In this document: positions 42,042 through 50,776 of the stretch, piece by piece
Numbering within the stretch: position 1 is the stretch's first letter
Layout of the letters: every line of letters starts with the position of its first letter
DNA from: CATQHW01 sp965243545
GTDB taxonomy: Bacteria; Spirochaetota; Spirochaetia; SZUA-6; Bin103
Length of the DNA stretch: 64,000 nt
Assembly (NCBI GenBank): GCA_965243545.1
Contig: OZ251573.1
Coordinates: 1,550,001 to 1,614,000, forward strand
Direction of reading: 5' to 3'
The notes under the pieces: generated by a model
The model's database searches: none
What the model saw: the letters and a program-made list of their open reading frames with translations, nothing else
Told to the model about the DNA's origin: nothing
Position numbers and translations under genes: made by a program

Positions 42042-43217
42042 ATGAGGCGCATGATCATGAGCGCGGCCGCCGTGACCGTCTTGCTGATGGCCGCCGCGGC
42101 GCCGGCGCCGGCGGACACGCAGACGACCAGAGTGTGCTCTGACGAAAACCGTGAGGTGCAGGAGTCATACGAGTGCACGGAATGGGTACGAAAAGAGATA
42201 TGTACGACGACTTGGAGCGACGGGCCGCCGGACCAGGATTGTGACTTGGACCCGGTAGCCTTCGGCTGTCGACCCGTGACCACCTGCAACTATCGCGTGG
42301 TGCGCGAAACGTCCACGTGCACTCGAACCAGGACCGATCGCGTTCGCGTATGCCGGACCGTAAACGTAGCGCATGAACATCCGGAGCCGGTGGCAGAGCC
42401 CGAACCGGAGCCAGAGCCCGAACCGGAGCCAGAGCCCGAACCGGAGCCAGAACCCGAACCCACTCCTCGACCGACTCCGCAGCCGCCGCAGGAGTATTCC
42501 GCAGAGTATGAGTGTCCGGCGGCACCAGGAGGCAGGACAGTGGGCTCGAGTCCGATTTCACAAGATCGGGCGCGACGCCAAGCAGCGGTGAACTGCCAAC
42601 AGCTTCTTGAGGCGCAAGGCCGGGACGAAGAAAGCGCCTACATCTTGTGCGTTCCGCTTTACTATGGGAATCCGACCGAAATGACGAAGGACGACTGTGA
42701 CGAAGCGCATCGTCTGGAGAGAGAGGAGAGAGTGAATCAAGGTCTTTCTCTGGTAACGACTGCAGATTTTGGACCAACACCAGAGGACTGCAACATCGAT
42801 CCAGTAGCATTCGGCTGCGAAGGGCTGACGTGGGCGAGCACGGGCAGAATGCCACGGCCACCTGAAGCACCAGGTGGCCCATACCCCACTACACCGCTAT
42901 TACGTGGTCCTCACCTCTCGGACGATTCCGGGGCGTTTGACCGTCGTGGCGATCAGACCGAGCCGGAGCCGACGATCACGTTCGGACCGCCGGACGTAGA
43001 CTGTTCCTTCAACGGAGTGTCTATTGCCGGAATGAAAACGACGGACGAATGTCGCCGAGCGTTGCGCGATCGAGGTTTCACCAATGCCAACGCTTGTTTC
43101 TACCGAGGCTCGCACATCGGGATGATGACGACCGATGAGTGCAGCCGGGAGATTTGCCGGCGCGGCGCGCCGAATGACTTGTGGGTAAGGATTTGTCGGC
43201 GACTTGGCGGGTCATAG
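42042..43217 (+). CDS. Cysteine-rich secreted protein with Glu-Pro repeat
   Basis: 391-residue protein with ATG 42042 after AGGAGG and a signal peptide (MSAAAVTVLLMAAAAPAPAD). About 20 Cys residues suggest disulfide bonds. ECTEWVRKEICTTTW and NYRVVRETSTCTRTRTDRVR precede an EPEPEPEP tract encoded by 18-bp repeats at 42391-42460. Two related segments, LDPVAFGCRPVT and IDPVAFGCEGLT, occur before and after it. Near the C-terminus the pair MKTTDECRRALRDRGF / MMTTDECSREICRRGA is another internal repeat. No family recognised. Lower GC than its neighbours and its position beside the recombinase element suggest transferred cargo. Confidence 0.65.
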   Translation: MRRMIMSAAAVTVLLMAAAAPAPADTQTTRVCSDENREVQESYECTEWVRKEICTTTWSDGPPDQDCDLDPVAFGCRPVTTCNYRVVRETSTCTRTRTDRVRVCRTVNVAHEHPEPVAEPEPEPEPEPEPEPEPEPEPEPTPRPTPQPPQEYSAEYECPAAPGGRTVGSSPISQDRARRQAAVNCQQLLEAQGRDEESAYILCVPLYYGNPTEMTKDDCDEAHRLEREERVNQGLSLVTTADFGPTPEDCNIDPVAFGCEGLTWASTGRMPRPPEAPGGPYPTTPLLRGPHLSDDSGAFDRRGDQTEPEPTITFGPPDVDCSFNGVSIAGMKTTDECRRALRDRGFTNANACFYRGSHIGMMTTDECSREICRRGAPNDLWVRICRRLGGS

Positions 43218-43330
43218 CGGCACCGTCGTTGACGATCCGACCGGGCGATGCGACGTCGGCGAGTGCCGGAAATGCCCGGCGCTGCTCCTGACGTCGGACG
43301 CCGATCCGTCGATCCGATAAGGTTCTACAC

Positions 43331-43357
43331 CGGGGAGCGGCCCCTTGCCGCTCCCCG
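43331..43357 (+). terminator. GC-rich hairpin downstream of secreted protein
   Basis: An 11-bp perfect stem (43331-43341 with 43347-43357) and a 5-base loop. The stem core GGGGAGCGG is the same as in the terminator at 38713, but only a weak T content follows. Likely a terminator for 42042-43217. Confidence 0.5.
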
Positions 43358-43472
43358 CTTCAACCCGCTTCCAACGGCATCCGAGCCTCGGCCAGCAGGC
43401 CGGCCGGTCCGTGCCGGCGTCCGTGGTCACCTCTATCCGGGGGGATTTGACCGGTCCGGCGACGCTTGTACC

Positions 43473-44078
43473 ATGGACGAAACGGTGAAAGCGCTCACCC
43501 GGTTCGACGAACCTGATCTCGCAACGCTGCTACCGCCCGGCGGCAAGTGGACGGCGGACGACTATCTCCGGCTGAGCGGCCGCACCAATCGGCTGGTCGA
43601 GTTCACCGGCGGATGCATCGAGGTGCTGTCCATGCCCACCGACCAACACCAAGCGATGGTCGAGACCCTGTTCCTGCTGCTGCGCGCCTACGCGGCGCGG
43701 ACGCGCGGCAAGGCGCGCTTCGCCCCGTTGCGGCTCCGCATCGGCGCCGCACGGTACCGGGAGCCCGACATCCTCTTTCTCCGCTCGGCGCGCGATCCGC
43801 GCCGTCAGGATCGCTTCTGGACCGGCGCCGACCTAGTGGCGGAGGTGGTGAGCCCCGACGATCCGGAGCGCGACCGCACCGCCAAGCGCTCCGAGTACGC
43901 CGCGGCTGGGATCCCGGAGTACTGGATCGTCGATCCGCCGGCGGCGTCGGTCACGGTGCTGCGGCTTGAAGGCGGCGTCTACGCCGAACACGGCCGCTTC
44001 CGGCGCGGCCAGACCGCCCGGTCCGCGCTGCTCGACGGCTTCGTGGCCGACGTGTCGGCGATCCTCGACGCCGAGTAG
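43473..44078 (+). CDS. Uma2-family (DUF820) endonuclease-fold protein
   Basis: 201-residue Uma2 protein. GKWTADDYLRLSGRTNRLVEF at the N-terminus and YREPDILFLRS, LVAEVVSPDDPERD and YAAAGIPEYWIVDP are standard motifs, including the catalytic-type Asp and Glu. It lacks the coiled-coil tail of the one at 35904. ATG 43473 is the first suitable start. It is followed by a VapB-like gene and may form part of an accessory patch. Confidence 0.87.
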   Translation: MDETVKALTRFDEPDLATLLPPGGKWTADDYLRLSGRTNRLVEFTGGCIEVLSMPTDQHQAMVETLFLLLRAYAARTRGKARFAPLRLRIGAARYREPDILFLRSARDPRRQDRFWTGADLVAEVVSPDDPERDRTAKRSEYAAAGIPEYWIVDPPAASVTVLRLEGGVYAEHGRFRRGQTARSALLDGFVADVSAILDAE

Positions 44079-44154
44079 CACCGCGGGACCCGAGGAAAGC
44101 TACTACGTGAGCATCTCTTTGACAGCACGTTCGACAGTCATCAGGATGTGATGG

Positions 44155-44427
44155 ATGAGGACGACCGTAACGCTTGATGACGATACCGAGCGCATGATTC
44201 GCGATGACATGCGCCGTCGGCACCGGAGCTTCAAGGTCGCGCTGAACGAAGCGATCCGTAACGGACTGAAACCATCCATGGAGCATCGGCCGGCGTTCCG
44301 CGTGCATGCTCGGCCGATGGGACTACGCACCGGGATCGACCCCGCCGGTATGCGTAATCGCGAACAGGACGCGGAGGAGGAACGCTTCCTCCGCGTCACC
44401 TATCGAGCCATGTCGGCGGAGCAGTAG
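44155..44427 (+). CDS. VapB-type ribbon-helix-helix antitoxin
   Basis: 90 residues. The N-terminus MRTTVTLDDDTERMIRDDMR followed by FKVALNEAIRNGL forms a ribbon-helix-helix DNA-binding domain; the C-terminal half with LRTGIDPAGMRNR is the usual toxin-binding tail. Its cognate PIN toxin survives only as a stub directly downstream, so this is an orphan antitoxin. The start ATG 44155 has no clear Shine-Dalgarno sequence. Confidence 0.7.
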   Translation: MRTTVTLDDDTERMIRDDMRRRHRSFKVALNEAIRNGLKPSMEHRPAFRVHARPMGLRTGIDPAGMRNREQDAEEERFLRVTYRAMSAEQ

Positions 44428-44471
44428 TCCGCCCGGACGTCAATCTCATCCGCTACGTAGCAGAGAAACGC
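44424..44471 (+). pseudogene. VapC (PIN toxin) N-terminal stub
   Basis: Overlapping the antitoxin stop, the frame reads VVRPDVNLIRYVAEKR, resembling the xRPDVNLLxY start of PIN toxins. Similarity ends after about 15 codons and the convergent gene at 44491 follows. No start codon remains at the first position. Confidence 0.35.
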
Positions 44472-44490
44472 CAACCGGGCGCCGCAGTTC

Positions 44491-46011
44491 CTATCCCAGC
44501 AGTATCCGCGCGTCGGCCAACAGGGCCGGACGTTCGGCGGCGGCGTCCAGGGTTACCTCGATGCGGTTCTGGCCGGGGACGATGGCGGCCGGTTCGACCG
44601 GCGCGGTGAGCAGGTCGCCCTCACCTGCCTGCAACGCCAGCGGCTGGCCGTTGATGGCGGCGCCGATCCGGTCCGCCGCCGCGTTCCAGACCCGCAGCTC
44701 GACCGCCGCCGCGCTCGGCGCCGGCTCCGCGCGCGGGTCCTCTCCCACCGTCAGGTACTCCGCCACCGGCCGTCCCGGAAAGAGCTGCCGCGGATGCTGC
44801 GGCGTCAGCGTCGGCACCCGCAGGTACCGCTCGTGCGGAAAGCCGTCGCCGGCCACGCGCGCCACGCCGCGCACGCTCACGAAGTAGCGCCGTTCGGCGC
44901 TCAGGATCGTGTCCATCTGCCCGAGCTGCCGCAGGATGGGGCTGGCCGGATTGAAGAAGTTGTACAGGTATACGCCGTCAGCGCCCGCCCGCCACACGTT
45001 GGCCGCGCGCGCCCGGTACGAGGCGTCGCTGCCGCGCGGGGTGGTGAAGGTGCCGGTCTTGACGTCGTGCGACCCCGGCTCCTTCACCCGCGACTCGTCG
45101 AGCGCCGGGTAGACCATCACGCCGTAGCGGCGCCCCAGCTCGACCGATGCCTCCCAGCGGTCGAGCTGCAGATAGCCGGCGGGAATGAGCAGGTCGAGCA
45201 GGTCATCGGCCAGCCACCGCTCCATGTCCAGGCCGATCGCCCGGCAGTACGGGACCGAGTCCGGCAGGCGCGCCGCCACCAGGATCGGGCGGCCGCGGCT
45301 CCGGCCCACCTCCTCGGTCATGCGCCGGATGCGCCGCACCAGACCGGTCATCAGGTCGCGCTCGACGCCGCTGCACGGAAAGCCTCGCGCCGGTTCGTGA
45401 AAGAAGACCGGATGCCGGTAGAAGTCGAGCTCGATGCCGTCCACGTCGTAGTTGCGGCACACCTCCTCCGTGAACCGGAAGGTGAGGTCGCGTATGGCCG
45501 GTTCGGCAAAGTCGACCGCCGACCAGCCGCCGTACCGGGGGCGCGTCTCCGGCGTGGCCAGCAGGTACTGCGGATGGGCCTGCTTGAAGTCGTTGGCGGC
45601 GAACATCTCGGCCGAGTAGCCGCCGCCCTGGCTGTCGTGCGTGTCGTTCATGCGCAACGACCAGAAGAACTCCTTGCCCTGCGCGTGGATGAAGTCGTTC
45701 ATCACCCGTAGCGGGTCGATGCCGGCCGCCGCCAGCGCGCTCATCAGGTTGCGGTTGAACCACTCCCCTTCGACCGTGAAGAGCTGGCCCACCTTGGTGA
45801 GGTGGGTGAACATCGTGAAGCCCGAACACCACGTCGAATAGAAGACGGTGTCGACCTGAGAGTCGGCCAGCGGCCCGGTCCGGTACTTGAGCAGCTCCGC
45901 TTCGGTCGGCGCTTCGATCAGATAGACCGGTTCGTTGCCGTCGTTGTTGAGGATGATGCGCCGGCGGCGGCGCTTGCGCTCCTCCCGCTCCGCCCGGAAC
46001 GCCGCGGTCAT
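44491..46011 (-). CDS. Glycoside-hydrolase-like TIM-barrel protein
   Basis: 506 residues. The core shows FFWSLRMNDTHDSQGGGYSA, AIRDLTFRFTEEVCRNYDVD followed by GIELDFYRHPVFF, VAARLPDSVPYCRAIGLDM and GADGVYLYNFFNP, consistent with the barrel of GH10-like/DUF187-type hydrolases. The C-terminal 110 residues look like a beta-sandwich (VELRVWNAAADRIG). No signal peptide: the ATG (46011, overlapping the DegT stop as ATGA) is followed by a basic segment. Its gene pairs with a DegT aminotransferase. The substrate is unknown, presumably a host or environmental glycan. Confidence 0.6.
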   Translation of the reverse strand: MTAAFRAEREERKRRRRRIILNNDGNEPVYLIEAPTEAELLKYRTGPLADSQVDTVFYSTWCSGFTMFTHLTKVGQLFTVEGEWFNRNLMSALAAAGIDPLRVMNDFIHAQGKEFFWSLRMNDTHDSQGGGYSAEMFAANDFKQAHPQYLLATPETRPRYGGWSAVDFAEPAIRDLTFRFTEEVCRNYDVDGIELDFYRHPVFFHEPARGFPCSGVERDLMTGLVRRIRRMTEEVGRSRGRPILVAARLPDSVPYCRAIGLDMERWLADDLLDLLIPAGYLQLDRWEASVELGRRYGVMVYPALDESRVKEPGSHDVKTGTFTTPRGSDASYRARAANVWRAGADGVYLYNFFNPASPILRQLGQMDTILSAERRYFVSVRGVARVAGDGFPHERYLRVPTLTPQHPRQLFPGRPVAEYLTVGEDPRAEPAPSAAAVELRVWNAAADRIGAAINGQPLALQAGEGDLLTAPVEPAAIVPGQNRIEVTLDAAAERPALLADARILLG

Positions 46012-47384
46012 CGACTCATCTCCGCGGCAGCCTCGGCGACCGCCCGGTCGGCCGCTCCCGGCCACAGGCCGAAGCCGGGCGGGTCGCCCGGATCGTCGGC
46101 GCGCAACGCGCCGGCGTGGGCCGCCACCTTGCGGAACGCCGCCGCGTACCGTTCGATCACCTCCGCCCGGTCGTGCTTGAACCAGGGCGCGTGGAAGGTG
46201 CGCGAGAAGATGCCCTCCGCGACCGGCAGACCGTCGGTCGGCGCGGCGTTGGTCGGCGCGCCGCGGCCATAGACGTCGAGGTCGCGGAACAACGGGTGCA
46301 GGTGCAACGGCAGGTTGATGCCGGCGCCCAGGCGCCCCACCCCCTCCGCTTCCAGAGCGGCCAGGAACCGAGTGAGGGAGAGGCCGCCCAGCTCCTCAGC
46401 CGCGTACAGGCCGTGCGGGTTGTACCAGCCGCCCATGGTGCTGCCGGACGCCGGGTCGACGCGATGCGCGCGCACGCCGGGGCAGCCGGCAAGCAGGTCC
46501 CAGAAGCGGTTCATGGCCGCCCTGATCCGGCGCCCGCGGTCGTCGAAGTGGCGCAGCTGGACGCGCGCTATGGCGGCGTTGAGCTGCTGCATCCGGTACT
46601 TGTAGCCGCCCAGCGGAACGCCGGCGCTCCGGCGCAGGCCGGGGTCGGTCAACTCGCGCTGGCCGCGCGAGTAGTGGCCCCAGGCCAAGGCGCGTTCGTA
46701 GATGGCCCGGTCGCCGGTCACCAGCACGCCGCCCTCCCCGGCCGGCAGCGCCTTGCCGCTCATCACCGACATGGCGGCGGCGGCGCCGAAGGTTCCCACC
46801 TTGCGGCCGCGGTAGAGCGCGCCGTGAGCGTGCGAGACGTCCTCCAGCACCGGGATGCCGCGCGGCTCGGTGATGGCCAGCACCGCGTCCACGTCGGTGG
46901 GGTGGCCGCAATAGTGGACGACCACCACGACCTTGGTGCGCGGCGTGATGCGCCGCTCCAGGTCGGCCGGGTCGATGCAGAGCGTGTCGGCCTGGATGTC
47001 CGCAAAGCGGACCGTAGCGCCCAACGACAGCGCCGGCGCCGCCGACGCCCAGTAGGTCGCGCTCTGGCACACCACCTCGTCCCCGGCGCGCACCCCCAGC
47101 GCGTAGAGCGCCGCCTGAATGGCGCCGGTGCCGGTGTTGTGAGCCAGGACGTAGTCCGCACCCTGCCAGGCGGCGAACTCGGCCTCGAACCGTTGGGTGA
47201 CGTCGAAGCCGGACATGCGGCCGGAGTGGAGCACCTCCAGCACCGCCTGTTCGTCCTCTTCCGTGATGATCGGCCACGTGAACAGGTCGTCCGGCACGGA
47301 GCCGGCGGCGATCGCGGGCGGACCGCCCAGCAGCGCCGGCCGCTGCTCGACGACGGAATCGGTACGGACCGGGGAAATCGGCAT
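46008..47384 (-). CDS. DegT/DnrJ/EryC1/StrS-type sugar aminotransferase
   Basis: 458-residue PLP enzyme. The internal aldimine lysine is K211 in SVMSGKALPAGEGG, and D182 in VLEDVSHAHGA contacts the pyridine ring. NTGTGAIQAALYALGV and VVHYCGHPTDVD are family motifs. Most members aminate keto sugars, or act as dehydratases when the Lys is replaced; here the Lys is present, so amination is expected. Coupling with the hydrolase-like gene by an ATGA overlap suggests a shared sugar pathway. Confidence 0.83.
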   Translation of the reverse strand: MPISPVRTDSVVEQRPALLGGPPAIAAGSVPDDLFTWPIITEEDEQAVLEVLHSGRMSGFDVTQRFEAEFAAWQGADYVLAHNTGTGAIQAALYALGVRAGDEVVCQSATYWASAAPALSLGATVRFADIQADTLCIDPADLERRITPRTKVVVVVHYCGHPTDVDAVLAITEPRGIPVLEDVSHAHGALYRGRKVGTFGAAAAMSVMSGKALPAGEGGVLVTGDRAIYERALAWGHYSRGQRELTDPGLRRSAGVPLGGYKYRMQQLNAAIARVQLRHFDDRGRRIRAAMNRFWDLLAGCPGVRAHRVDPASGSTMGGWYNPHGLYAAEELGGLSLTRFLAALEAEGVGRLGAGINLPLHLHPLFRDLDVYGRGAPTNAAPTDGLPVAEGIFSRTFHAPWFKHDRAEVIERYAAAFRKVAAHAGALRADDPGDPPGFGLWPGAADRAVAEAAAEMSR

Positions 47385-47541
47385 CGGGACCTCCGCGGCC
47401 GATCGTATGACGTCAGCGCCGCGCCGCGCAAGCGCGGGCGCCGGCGTGGCCGCATCGGCGGAGTATCGTTACCTTGAAGCGCGCGCTGAACGGCGGGCCG
47501 GCGGCGAGCGCGCCTGACCGGGCGGCGCCAGGAGGAACACC

Positions 47542-48447
47542 ATGAAGTCGAAGAACGGCAGGAACGCGGCGGTCGCTCTGCTGGCGGTCACCTTGATCGT
47601 AGCCGGCGGCAGCGTCTCCGCTCAGGAGTTTCAGCTCCCGGACCCGGAAGTGACCGAGCTCGCTCCGGGCGTGCACCACATGTGGATCGGCGGCGGCAGC
47701 ACGCTGATCGTCGTTTCCGGGCAGGACGTGCTGATCACCGACACCTACAACAACCTGGTTGCGCAGCTCATCCAGGGCGTGGTGGCAAACCTTACGGACA
47801 ACCCCGTCTCTCACGTCGTCCTGACGCACGAGCACTACGATCACGTCGGCGGCACGGGCATGTTCCCGGACGCCACGGTCTACTGTCACGTGAACTGTCA
47901 GCCGATCTTCGATCTTGCCGACCCCGCCATCACCGACGTTCCCGAAGTCGATGAGACTTTCACCGACTTCACGCGGATCGCCGTCGGCGGCATTCCCGTG
48001 GAGCTGCACTACCTTGGTCCCGGCGACGGCGACGCCACCACCATCGTCTACCTGCCGGAGCAGAAAGTCGTGGTCACCTCGGACATGTACGAGGAGATGG
48101 CGATCTCCGACGCGGGCGTGGTGGATGACAAGAACTTCACCGGGACGCGCAAGATACTGAACCAGATCAGCGGCTGGGAGGTGGAGCACGCGGTAAACGC
48201 CCACTCAGCATCCACCGATCCGCAGGTGCTCATGGCCACCGCGCAGTACTTGAACGATCTTTACGACGCCGTACGCGAAGCGCTGGTCGCGGCGCAGGAG
48301 CAGGGCGGGCCGTTTGCGGGGTATTCGTTGATGAACTCGCTCCCCGACTCCTTGGAGCTGCCTCAGTACAGCGAGTGGGGCAACTACGACACGTCCTTCT
48401 CCCGACACGTGGAGCGGATGCTGCTCTCGATCTTCCACGGCGATTAG
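47542..48447 (+). CDS. Periplasmic metallo-beta-lactamase-fold hydrolase
   Basis: 301 residues with a signal peptide (AVALLAVTLIVAGGSVSAQ). The metal site THEHYDHVGG is the HxHxDH motif; later ligands are probably H182-region CHVNCQ, D in VVTSDMYEEM and H in VNAHSASTD. Substrate class cannot be assigned; relatives include lactonases, glyoxalase II-like enzymes and quinohemoprotein-associated hydrolases. ATG 47542 follows AGGAGG. Monocistronic, with the Gfo/Idh gene 42 bases downstream. Confidence 0.8.
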   Translation: MKSKNGRNAAVALLAVTLIVAGGSVSAQEFQLPDPEVTELAPGVHHMWIGGGSTLIVVSGQDVLITDTYNNLVAQLIQGVVANLTDNPVSHVVLTHEHYDHVGGTGMFPDATVYCHVNCQPIFDLADPAITDVPEVDETFTDFTRIAVGGIPVELHYLGPGDGDATTIVYLPEQKVVVTSDMYEEMAISDAGVVDDKNFTGTRKILNQISGWEVEHAVNAHSASTDPQVLMATAQYLNDLYDAVREALVAAQEQGGPFAGYSLMNSLPDSLELPQYSEWGNYDTSFSRHVERMLLSIFHGD

Positions 48448-48489
48448 GGCGCCGGCGGCGACTTTCGGGAACGCCCGTGGTGGTGTAAG

Positions 48490-49410
48490 ATGACCGTCAT
48501 GGGACACGACCTTCGTATCGGCATAATCGGCCTCGACACCAGCCACACGGTGGAGTTCGCGCGCCGGCTGCACCCCGCCGCCGACTGCCCGCCGGAGCAG
48601 CGGGTCGCCGGCGTCACGGTGACGCGCTGCATGCGCTTCGAGACGCCGTTTCAGGACCGAGCCGGACTCGACGGCCGGCAGCGGGACCTGGAACGGTGGG
48701 GGATCGAGGTGACCGAGGACTTCGACGCCGCGGTAGCGGGCGCCGACGCCCTGCTGCTGGAGATCAACGACCCGACCCTGCATCTTGAGTACGTGCGGCG
48801 TTGCGCCGGCCTGGGGGTCCCGCTGTTCCTGGACAAGCCGCTGGCGCAGGACCTGGCTGCCGGCCTGCAGATCGCCCGCGTGGCGGCGCAGCGCGACCTC
48901 CGCCTCTGCTCGGCGTCCTCATTGCGGTTCGCCGCCGGGCTGCAGGCGGCGTGCGCGGCGGCGCCGGACCCCCGGCACGTATCGACCTACGGCACCATCA
49001 ACCGCGCGCCCGCCGGCAGCTCGCTGGTGTGGTACGGCGTGCACGCGGTGGAGATGCTGGTGCGCGCCATCGGCCGCGGCGCGGCGACCGCCTCCACCCA
49101 TAGCTGCGGCGACGGCGCGATCATCGTCGTCGAGTACGCGGACGGCCGTACCGGCGTGGTCGAGCTGGCGGCCGGCAGCGGCTACGGCGGCGTGCTGCGT
49201 AGCGGCGCCGCGGCGGCCCCCTACACGGTGGACATGGCCGGCGTCTACACGGCGCTGCTCAACGCGCTGCTGCCGTTCCTGGCCGGCGGCCCGCCGCCGG
49301 TCCCGCTGGAAGACGCGGTGGAGGTGATCGCCATCCTGGACGCCGCCGAGCGCTCCGCGCAGGCCGGCGGCGCCGCCCCGATGCCGGTCCGCCCGGACGC
49401 CGACGAATAG
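48490..49410 (+). CDS. Gfo/Idh/MocA-family oxidoreductase
   Basis: 306 residues (possibly from the second ATG at 48499). The NAD-binding motif is RIGIIGLDTSHTVEFARRL, a variant with LDTSH typical of one Gfo/Idh subgroup. LEYVRRCAGLGVPLFLDKPL contains the conserved DKP. The C-terminal half has GTINRAPAGSSLVWYGVHAV. These enzymes oxidise or reduce sugars and inositols, in keeping with the sugar-rich neighbourhood; the substrate is unknown. Confidence 0.82.
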   Translation: MTVMGHDLRIGIIGLDTSHTVEFARRLHPAADCPPEQRVAGVTVTRCMRFETPFQDRAGLDGRQRDLERWGIEVTEDFDAAVAGADALLLEINDPTLHLEYVRRCAGLGVPLFLDKPLAQDLAAGLQIARVAAQRDLRLCSASSLRFAAGLQAACAAAPDPRHVSTYGTINRAPAGSSLVWYGVHAVEMLVRAIGRGAATASTHSCGDGAIIVVEYADGRTGVVELAAGSGYGGVLRSGAAAAPYTVDMAGVYTALLNALLPFLAGGPPPVPLEDAVEVIAILDAAERSAQAGGAAPMPVRPDADE

Positions 49411-49494
49411 GCCCGACGGCCCCGCGCAGCTACGGGACGCCGCATCGGCTACCCGCGCGTGTTCCGCGCGCGTAGTCTTTGACCGAGGAGATCG

Positions 49495-49620
49495 ATGCCG
49501 AAAAGCAACGGGGAGATCATCAATCGGAACTTCGCCGACATCTTCTCGGGCGAAATGCGCTACGTGATCCCGTTCTTCCAACGCGGGTACGTGTGGGGTT
49601 CCCGGAACTGGAATCAACTC
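49495..49620 (+). pseudogene. DUF262 protein N-terminal fragment
   Basis: ATG 49495 starts MPKSNGEIINRNFADIFSG followed by YVIPFFQRGYVWGSRNWNQL. The IPFFQRxYVW motif is the N-terminal signature of DUF262 (ParB-like, found in GmrSD-type modification-dependent nucleases). Similarity stops at about 49620, and the promoter region of the sialidase-like gene follows. Only about 42 of the usual several hundred residues remain. Confidence 0.6.
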
Positions 49621-49675
49621 AGACCCACCGGCCGGCCGGTTGACGCGCGGGCCGGCCGGCTTCTACCGTCGATCC

Positions 49676-50776
49676 ATGCAAGGCCGCATCAGCGACGAGC
49701 ACGTCACCTACGTGGAGATCGCCCCGGCGACCGGCGCCCATCCGCGCAACGATTCGGCGTCGATCGCGCAGCTCGACGACGGCAGCCTGTTCATGGTCTG
49801 GATCGAGATGCACGCCAGCGAGCTCGGCGGCCACGACGAGGCGCCTTCCAGCATCGCGTCGATGCGCTCCCGTGACGGCGGGCTCACCTGGGGAGAGCAC
49901 CGCGTCGAGCAGTCGCCCGGCGGCGGCGTGCACAGCGTCTACAACCCCAGCCTGATCGTCCTGCCGAACGGCGAGCTGCTGTTCTTCTACCTGCAGTACC
50001 GCAACCTGGTGTGGAACGAACCGCTGCAGTCGTCGGGCTGCCTGCGGCGGTCCGCCGACGGCGGCCGCACCTGGGGGGACGAAACGCGGATCTGGGACCG
50101 CGCGGGCTACGGCTGCGCCAACCACACCTTCACGCTGCTCTCCGGCGGGCGGCTCCTCAAGTCGGTCGAGCACGTGCCGGTGTGGGGGTCGTACCCGGCC
50201 ATGACCTCCCGCTCGGGCTGTTTCGTGAGCGACGACGACGGCCGCACCTGGCGGCCGCCCGCCGCGCTGGTGCGCCTGCCGATGCGCGGCACGATGGAGA
50301 ACCACGTAGCCGAGGCGGCGCAGGGCCACCTGCTGATGTGCATGCGCAACCAGCTCGGCTCCGTATTCCTGAGCCGCTCGGCCGACCGCGGCGAGACCTG
50401 GAGCCTGCCGCAGAGCTCCGGTCTCTCCTCCAGCGAGTCGATGCCGAGCCTGACGCGCATTCCCACCACCGGCGACCTGCTGCTGATCTGGAACCACGCC
50501 GAGTTCGACCCCACCTACGACCACTCCGGCAAGCGCACGCCGCTCACCTGCGCGGTGTCCCAGGACGGCGGCGACACGTGGGGCGCGCCTCGGGACCTGG
50601 AAGACGACCCCGGCATGGAGTTCACCAACGTCGCCTGCTCCTACACCCGGGAAGGCGCGGCGATCGTCACCTACCTGACCTCGCAGATGGTCGACCCCGG
50701 CCATCCCGGCAGACTCGGCCGGTCGGCCATGTCGCTCAAGGGCGCCATCTTCGACATCGACTGGCTGTATGGCTGA
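49676..50776 (+). CDS. Sialidase-like (BNR repeat) exo-glycosidase
   Basis: 366-residue six-bladed beta-propeller. Five Asp-box repeats are visible: SRDGGLTWG, SADGGRTWG, SDDDGRTW, SADRGETW and SQDGGDTWG. IAPATGAHPRNDSASIAQL and VYNPSLIVLPNGELLFFYLQ fit the exo-alpha-sialidase-like family, although the Arg triad of true sialidases is not certain. No signal peptide. The downstream dioxygenase gene overlaps its stop by eight bases, so they form an operon. It may release or bind acidic sugars. Confidence 0.78.
   Translation: MQGRISDEHVTYVEIAPATGAHPRNDSASIAQLDDGSLFMVWIEMHASELGGHDEAPSSIASMRSRDGGLTWGEHRVEQSPGGGVHSVYNPSLIVLPNGELLFFYLQYRNLVWNEPLQSSGCLRRSADGGRTWGDETRIWDRAGYGCANHTFTLLSGGRLLKSVEHVPVWGSYPAMTSRSGCFVSDDDGRTWRPPAALVRLPMRGTMENHVAEAAQGHLLMCMRNQLGSVFLSRSADRGETWSLPQSSGLSSSESMPSLTRIPTTGDLLLIWNHAEFDPTYDHSGKRTPLTCAVSQDGGDTWGAPRDLEDDPGMEFTNVACSYTREGAAIVTYLTSQMVDPGHPGRLGRSAMSLKGAIFDIDWLYG

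Noticed and set aside
42391..42460. Short tandem repeats that could suggest a CRISPR-like array
   Set aside because: Unit is 18 bp without spacers and stays in frame as Glu-Pro; it is a protein repeat.
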